A stretch of 10,489 nucleotides of DNA from Phycisphaeraceae bacterium (GTDB lineage: Bacteria > Planctomycetota > Phycisphaerae > Phycisphaerales > Phycisphaeraceae), in contig JAJDCT010000395.1 of the NCBI GenBank assembly GCA_029260695.1, forward strand, positions 1 through 10,489. Reading direction: 5' to 3'. The notes beneath the pieces are model-generated. The model worked only from the letters and a program-made list of their open reading frames with translations. It did not search any database and had not been told where the DNA came from. A program made the position numbers and the translations under genes. Shown here one piece after another: positions 7,111-10,489 of this stretch. Each line of letters opens with the position of its first letter. The stretch's first letter is position 1.

Positions 7111-7527
7111 TCAGTCCGTGGCGGGCAGCTTGCAGCCCTTACGTTTGACCATACTGATACAGTTACCGCATCGGTTGAATTGAACCTCGGACATATAGGC
7201 TTGGATCAGCATGACACCCCGGCCGTTAGGCGTGGCTAGATTATCTTCAAGCGTTGGATCTGGGAGTCTATCTGGGCAGAACCCACCACCTTCATCGGTG
7301 ACCTTGATCCGGACGGCTTGGTCGTCGACCTGATACTCGACGGTCACATGCTTGCTGGGATCGTTGGCGTTACCGTGATGGATGGCGTTGGTGACAGCCT
7401 CGTCCAGCGCCAGGCGTATAGCAAAAACCTCTTCACGGCCGTAGCCCAGGGCCTCTGCTTTTTGAATGATGACTTGCTGAACACCCGGCAGTTCTGTCAG
7501 CTTGCTTGGGATCACCAGCTTAACCAT
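7111..7527 (-). CDS. RsbW-like anti-sigma factor (serine/threonine-protein kinase)
   Basis: Seen: 138 residues from ATG 7527 (MVKLVIPSKL). A GHKL/HATPase_c_2 fold shows an N box LDEAVTNAIHHG (41-52), a G1 box DEGGGF (78-83) and a G2 box NGRGVMLI (101-108). The frame is open to ATG 7542 (five more residues) and to TTG 7590, but that leader (SQPSGRDRTEPAW) does not look like family sequence. Known: RsbW-type proteins hold a sigma factor inactive and phosphorylate a STAS partner; when the partner is dephosphorylated it binds the kinase and frees the sigma factor. Context: directly after the STAS gene in the same direction, a classic partner pair. The window contains no sigma factor or PP2C phosphatase, so the target is unknown. 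It could act on a non-sigma partner. The gene symbol is left blank because orthology to rsbW was not tested. Confidence 0.88.
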   Translation of the reverse strand: MVKLVIPSKLTELPGVQQVIIQKAEALGYGREEVFAIRLALDEAVTNAIHHGNANDPSKHVTVEYQVDDQAVRIKVTDEGGGFCPDRLPDPTLEDNLATPNGRGVMLIQAYMSEVQFNRCGNCISMVKRKGCKLPATD

Positions 7528-7593
7528 CGGTGACTCGCGCATACCTGACCACGCTGGTTCCGTCCGGTCCCGCCCGGAAGGTTGGGACAATCG

Positions 7594-7953
7594 TTACTTA
7601 AAGCTCGTCAACGCTTGGGTGGCGTCCTCGTGGATCTGGAAGAGTTTGTTGAGCTTGGTGATGACAAAGACCTCGTAGATCTGCGGGTCGATGTTGCACA
7701 GCCTCAACTGGCCGTCTTTTTTGCGGACCTTGTTGTTGATCGTAATCAGCGTGCCCAGCGCAGCGGATGACAGGTGTTCGACCTGGTCGAAGTCGATCAG
7801 CAGCCTGGGGTTGTCCGACGCCTCGATCAACTGGGCGATCTCGTCGCCGATCTGTTGGATATTGGCCTCCTCGAGGATATTCCGGTCGAGGAAGCGAACC
7901 TTGGTTATCTGGTCTTCCTCGCTCACGATCAGGCGAGAATCCTTGGTGGTCAT
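7594..7953 (-). CDS. STAS-domain anti-sigma factor antagonist (RsbV-like)
   Basis: Seen: 119 residues from ATG 7953, chosen over TTG 7956 because AGGAG lies 7 bases upstream. A single STAS domain fills the protein: RLIVSEEDQITKVRFLDRNI at the start, then NPRLLIDFDQVEHLSSAALG and GQLRLCNIDPQIYEVFVITK. The predicted phospho-acceptor is Ser63 by alignment with the DSxG site of RsbV/SpoIIAA; here the preceding Asp is Ser and the Gly is Ala. Known: the unphosphorylated form sequesters an RsbW-type kinase. Context: first gene of the minus-strand unit, 66 bases before the RsbW-like start, with a promoter-like site just upstream. This supports a partner-switching module. The altered motif fits variants known in the family but leaves phospho-control less certain than the fold. 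Confidence 0.9.
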   Translation of the reverse strand: MTTKDSRLIVSEEDQITKVRFLDRNILEEANIQQIGDEIAQLIEASDNPRLLIDFDQVEHLSSAALGTLITINNKVRKKDGQLRLCNIDPQIYEVFVITKLNKLFQIHEDATQALTSFK

Positions 7954-7960
7954 CAACCGT

Positions 7961-7965
7961 CTCCT
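7961..7965 (-). promoter_or_regulatory. Shine-Dalgarno site of the STAS gene
   Basis: AGGAG on the minus strand, seven bases before ATG 7953. It is one of only two strong ribosome-binding sites in the window and settles the start over the adjacent TTG at 7956. Confidence 0.75.
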
Positions 7966-7986
7966 AAGCGTCCATTAGCCAGTCGA

Positions 7987-8015
7987 AAGTTATCGCCTTA
8001 GCCTACGGGTGTCAA
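7987..8015 (-). promoter_or_regulatory. Candidate sigma70-type promoter for the rsbV-like operon
   Basis: On the minus strand a perfect TTGACA (8015-8010) is followed after 17 bases by TAACTT (7992-7987), or after 15 by GATAAC (7994-7989). The -10 match is weak. Its position would give a leader of about 25-30 bases to the Shine-Dalgarno site and ATG 7953, as expected for the first gene of the minus-strand unit. Confidence 0.4.
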
Positions 8016-8203
8016 ACATTTATAGTCTGAGATCGGGCTTAGCCGACCTCCAACGCGTGGACGGATGGCGACCGATTTAAGTCAGCCCTAAGTCCCCGTG
8101 ACTCCTACACATGATAGCAGGCTTGCCCAACCGGGGCATCGATGCTGCGGCCTCTGTTAGAGGCACCTGAAAAACCCGGTCGACGCTTGATTAAGTCCGG
8201 TGG

Positions 8204-8983
8204 TCAGGCTTCACCAGAGTCGATGCCGTTCTGTACCGACCAGAGGGCCGCATATTTCAGTTGAGTGCTGACCGCGGCTTTCTGGGCGATCAGCAGGCCG
8301 AACGTCCCGTCGAGAAACCCCCGCTTGAGCAGGTAGAACTTCAGAAAAGCGAGCCAGGGCCTAAACAGCAGGTCCCAGACCCGAGCCCGCTTGCCGCGGT
8401 CGTGCATCTGGCGAGCCACCATCAGCAGCCGCTCATCCATCCGCTTGCCAGAAAAATAGTCGTCGAATCCGGCGTCACTGTGGCGTTTATGCTCGATCCA
8501 CCCCGACAGGTCACACACGCGCGACGGGTCCGATGCCTGGCGGGTGTCGTGCAGCACCTCGTCATCCCAGGTGACCCGCCGACGGTGGAATATCCGTGTC
8601 AGCCGATCAGGCCACCAGGCCCGGACATACCGACCAAGCACATAGTTCTTACGGGGCACCATCAGCAGATCCAACTTGTCGAGTTGGGTCTCGGTAAACC
8701 GCTGCCATTCCTCGGCTAGCTGGGGTGAGCATTCCTCGTCACCGTCCAGAAAAAAGACCCAATCATGTGATGCCAACTCAGCAGCGAACTTCTTCTGACC
8801 ACCGTAGCCACGCCAAGGCTCGAGGATGTACCGGTCGGCGTACTGTTGAGCAATCTCCGGGGTCCGATCCCGGGACCCGGAATCCACGACGATTAACTCG
8901 TCAGCCCACTTGGCGGACTCACAGGCCGGGCCGAGGGTCGTTTCCGCGTTGGCACAGCAGATAATGAGGGTAATGGCCGGCAT
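8204..8983 (-). CDS. Family 2 glycosyltransferase, WaaE/KdtX-like
   Basis: Seen: 259 residues from ATG 8983 (MPAITLIICCANAE). The open frame reaches 9121, but the added 46 residues are Gly/Arg/Cys-rich and overlap the divergent promoter region, so they were rejected. The GT-A fold is shown by IVVDSGSRDRTPEIA (31-45), the nucleotide-sugar DxD site FFLDGDEE (77-84) and WRGYGGQKKFAAELA (57-71). The C-terminal GFLDGTFGLLIAQKA and QLKYAALW blocks are typical of the WaaE/KdtX subgroup. Known: those enzymes add glucose to the inner core of lipopolysaccharide on the cytoplasmic side of the inner membrane. Inferred: surface glycan or lipopolysaccharide-core assembly; donor and acceptor cannot be read from sequence. 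It is monocistronic as far as visible, 250 bases upstream of the STAS gene, and divergent from the LysM gene. Confidence 0.88.
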   Translation of the reverse strand: MPAITLIICCANAETTLGPACESAKWADELIVVDSGSRDRTPEIAQQYADRYILEPWRGYGGQKKFAAELASHDWVFFLDGDEECSPQLAEEWQRFTETQLDKLDLLMVPRKNYVLGRYVRAWWPDRLTRIFHRRRVTWDDEVLHDTRQASDPSRVCDLSGWIEHKRHSDAGFDDYFSGKRMDERLLMVARQMHDRGKRARVWDLLFRPWLAFLKFYLLKRGFLDGTFGLLIAQKAAVSTQLKYAALWSVQNGIDSGEA

Positions 8984-9037
8984 GGCGGGACAGTTTACGC
9001 CCGGTGTGGACAGGCACACAAGCAGCCGACCGCAGAG

Positions 9038-9082
9038 CCCCCCCCAAATCCGGCGATCCCAGACCGGTCGCTGCCCCCCCCC
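9038..9082. repeat. Two poly-C tracts in the divergent intergenic region
   Basis: Runs of eight C (9038-9045) and nine C (9074-9082) lie between the glycosyltransferase and LysM starts, with the 8-bp palindrome GACCGGTC (9062-9069) between them. Such runs are prone to slippage and to sequencing error. The second run ends 28 bases before a -10-like hexamer. Confidence 0.8.
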
Positions 9083-9110
9083 GACATGGCACACACGGTC
9101 CGACGCTTGA

Positions 9111-9116
9111 TACAAT
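9111..9116 (+). promoter_or_regulatory. Possible -10 element for the LysM gene
   Basis: TACAAT matches the sigma70 -10 consensus at five of six positions and lies 26 bases before ATG 9143. No good -35 box was found at 16-18 bases upstream; the best (TGGCAC, 9087-9092) is poor. The promoter may need an activator or another sigma factor. Confidence 0.35.
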
Positions 9117-9131
9117 GCCATCTCAACGCAT

Positions 9132-9136
9132 GGAGG
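9132..9136 (+). promoter_or_regulatory. Shine-Dalgarno site of the LysM gene
   Basis: GGAGG, six bases before ATG 9143. It decides the start over the in-frame ATG at 9086. Confidence 0.8.
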
Positions 9137-9142
9137 CTGGTC

Positions 9143-10120
9143 ATGAAAATATCATACAAAATCGCACTGATCGTATCCGTGGCTGTGTGTGCCCTGGCGC
9201 TGGTGATGTTCATGGGCAAGAATCAGCCCGACCCGACACAGGCAACGAACGCCCAGGATAGCGAGGCCACAACACCCGAGACACGCAAGACCCTCAGGGC
9301 AGGTGCACCGGGTGACGGCTCGCTTAAGTCGATGGTCAAGGCCCAAACAGCCTCAACCTCCAACGAACCCCACGGCACCATCGCAGAAGATGCGCGTAGC
9401 CGGGTTCTTGCTTCGCGTACATCCGACGCCACAAGAAGTGGTGCCTCCAACTCCGGGAGCAGCGCGTCTGATACTGATGGCCCACAGGCAAGCACCGCGG
9501 TTTCACCCCTGGGCAGCGGTTCTTCCGGCGCGATTGCACTGGCTCGCACAGGGCCCGGCACGACAAAACAAACCACCAAAACAACGCCTGCTAAAAATAT
9601 CAACCAACAGGATCTCGACGCGGCATTAGGCTCCTCGGATCGGCCCGCTGTACCTTGGCCTGACAAAACCAGCTCGTCCAACGCACCCAAGGACTCCGCC
9701 ACGAACACACCCACCGCCTCGGACAGCACCGACGCCTCGGGAACCTACCTCGTCCAACCGGGAGACACTGTCTCATCGATCGCCAACAAACTCTACAACG
9801 ATGAACGCAGGTGGGTGGATATCTCACAGGCTAACTTCGTCGACCCTACCAAGCTGAAGGTCGGGCAGGTCCTGAAGCTGCCCGGCGACCGGGCACAACT
9901 CTCGAGCGAGGAGCCCGCCCCCCCGGGCCCCGGCGGCATCCAGACCTACACCATCCGCCCCGGTGACAGCCTCTCCACCGTCGCACAGGAATACTACGGC
10001 GACCCGACCCTCTGGCGGACCATCTACAACTTCAACAGCGACAAGATCGGTAAAAACCCAAACGCCATACAGGCCGACATGGTCTTGAAAATACCCCCGG
10101 CGATCAAGAGTACACCCTAG
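9143..10120 (+). CDS. Membrane-anchored protein with two LysM domains
   Basis: Seen: 325 residues from ATG 9143 (GGAGG six bases upstream) to TAG 10118-10120. Residues 5-25 form a single hydrophobic segment after a short positive start (MKISYK), an uncleaved anchor or signal peptide with no lipobox Cys. Residues 26-199 are a disordered-looking Ser/Thr/Ala/Gly/Pro-rich linker. LysM 1 is about 201-247 (TYLVQPGDTVSSIANKLY to VGQVLKLP). LysM 2 is about 267-318 (QTYTIRPGDSLSTVAQEYYG to ADMVLKIPP), close to the XkdP/YgaU subtype with its 'YYGDPTLWRTIY' block. Known: LysM binds N-acetylglucosamine-containing glycans such as peptidoglycan. Inferred: tethers the inner membrane to the cell wall or acts as an envelope assembly factor. 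No catalytic domain is present, so it is not itself a hydrolase. It is divergent from a surface-glycan enzyme, consistent with an envelope role. Confidence 0.9.
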   Translation: MKISYKIALIVSVAVCALALVMFMGKNQPDPTQATNAQDSEATTPETRKTLRAGAPGDGSLKSMVKAQTASTSNEPHGTIAEDARSRVLASRTSDATRSGASNSGSSASDTDGPQASTAVSPLGSGSSGAIALARTGPGTTKQTTKTTPAKNINQQDLDAALGSSDRPAVPWPDKTSSSNAPKDSATNTPTASDSTDASGTYLVQPGDTVSSIANKLYNDERRWVDISQANFVDPTKLKVGQVLKLPGDRAQLSSEEPAPPGPGGIQTYTIRPGDSLSTVAQEYYGDPTLWRTIYNFNSDKIGKNPNAIQADMVLKIPPAIKSTP

Positions 10121-10393
10121 GTCACGCCCGCGCGTCGTCTACACCACGACGCCATGACCTCTGACCCTCAAAACTCCACGGATGGCTGTCCCCAGCCTTC
10201 CGAGGGGGCGTGTGTACTTGATCTCAATCCCCCCCGCCGTGTACCTACCCGCTGCACAGATATCCACAAACGGAACTCGCACGAAATTTCGGGTGGACCC
10301 CGCCGGTTCCTGTCGTATAATTGACCTATAAAGTGAAGACCCCGCTGGACACCTTGGCTGCTTTTTTTGTGCGGCAGATTTGCTCGAACCTTT
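10121..10393. other. Non-coding stretch after the LysM gene
   Basis: No convincing gene is seen. A minus-strand frame across 10139-10477 has no recognisable motif and ignores the plus-strand signals here, so it was not called. A short stem, GGCTG/CAGCC (10184-10188 with 10193-10197, loop TCCC), could be a weak end signal for the LysM transcript but has no T-run. A promoter-like site lies at 10294-10321. A run of seven T at 10362-10368 follows no stable stem. Confidence 0.5.
10294..10321 (+). promoter_or_regulatory. Candidate sigma70-type promoter
   Basis: TGGACC (10294-10299, four of six to TTGACA) and a perfect TATAAT (10316-10321) are 16 bases apart. It points to the right edge and would drive whatever gene begins there, or a short transcript. 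Confidence 0.45.
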
Positions 10394-10489
10394 ATGAACC
10401 CCAAGGGAGCGGTGACCGGGCACGATGGCCAAGCCTCCTACGAGTGGAAGGTCGGGATGACTCGGCGGCGCACCCACCTAAAATTGGGG
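10394..10489 (+). CDS. Possible start of an unidentified gene, cut by window edge
   Basis: An open plus-strand frame runs to the window edge. Candidate starts in this one frame are ATG 10394, GTG 10412 (AAGGGAG just upstream) and ATG 10457 (AAGG five bases upstream). The shortest version begins MTRRRTHLKLG; the longest adds MNPKGAVTGHDGQASYEWKVG. A TATAAT promoter lies about 70 bases upstream. Too little is visible to name a family, and the frame is short enough to be chance. Confidence 0.22.
   Translation, partial: MNPKGAVTGHDGQASYEWKVGMTRRRTHLKLG

Noticed and set aside
7528..7590. TTG start of the RsbW-like gene at 7590
   Set aside because: No Shine-Dalgarno site and a leader without resemblance to the family; ATG 7527 begins at the conserved first strand.
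8181..9111. 11-base repeat CGACGCTTGAT at 8181 and 9101 flanking the glycosyltransferase gene
   Set aside because: An 11-base match is expected by chance several times in 10 kb, and no longer similarity or element structure surrounds it.
8984..9121. N-terminal extension of the glycosyltransferase to 9121
   Set aside because: The extra 46 residues lack family similarity, cross both poly-C tracts and would overlap the LysM promoter region.
9086..9142. Earlier start of the LysM gene at ATG 9086
   Set aside because: It would put 19 residues ahead of a normal membrane anchor, includes the -10-like site, and ATG 9143 has a strong GGAGG site.
10139..10477. 112-residue minus-strand open frame at the right end
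   Set aside because: No motif or family resemblance, Gly/Arg/Ser-rich content typical of antisense GC-rich DNA, and it overlaps plus-strand promoter and start signals.
1..10489. CRISPR array, intact insertion sequence or integrase, defence system
   Set aside because: No regularly spaced repeats of CRISPR size, no transposase, recombinase or known defence domain in any frame examined.

Overview
The window looks like chromosomal DNA from a GC-rich, Gram-negative-type bacterium. My best guess is a member of the Planctomycetota, possibly class Phycisphaerae. That rests on gene style: weak or absent Shine-Dalgarno sites, alternative start codons, an RsbV/RsbW-type pair beside housekeeping genes, a WaaE-like glycosyltransferase implying an outer membrane, and 'DDH'-type YbeY. 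It is an inference without a marker gene or database search. Nine protein genes are well supported. No complete RNA gene, CRISPR array or intact transposon was found.

Left block (1-3236, plus strand): the 3' part of rpsA (ribosomal protein S1, four S1 motifs visible, the first cut by the window edge), then a HI0933/YhiN-family flavoprotein, then pgsA (phosphatidylglycerophosphate synthase). The last two are 33 bases apart and probably cotranscribed. The convergent junction (3237-3349) holds an inverted pair of near-identical GC-rich hairpins, which may be a REP-like element.

Middle block (3350-7953, minus strand, transcribed right to left): rsbV-like STAS protein, rsbW-like anti-sigma kinase, ybeY, a CNNM/CorC membrane protein with paired CBS domains, and cysS. 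A consensus -35 box, a weak -10 and a good Shine-Dalgarno site lie upstream of rsbV. The unit joins a regulatory switch to rRNA maturation, a transporter-like protein and a tRNA synthetase.

Right block (8204-10489): a WaaE/KdtX-like glycosyltransferase (minus) diverges from a membrane-anchored two-LysM protein (plus). Their shared upstream region holds two poly-C tracts. The last 369 bases hold a promoter-like site and perhaps the truncated start of another gene.

The most unusual feature is in cysS. Its last ~430 bases (3350-~3780) drop abruptly to about 39% G+C by hand count, against about 70% in the next 60 bases, while the reading frame and family motifs continue intact. The cysS stop codon lies inside a sequence resembling the 5' half of a tRNA (closest to tRNA-Trp), and this runs directly into the hairpin pair. 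Together these suggest an old recombination or integration event that replaced the anticodon-binding end of cysteinyl-tRNA synthetase.
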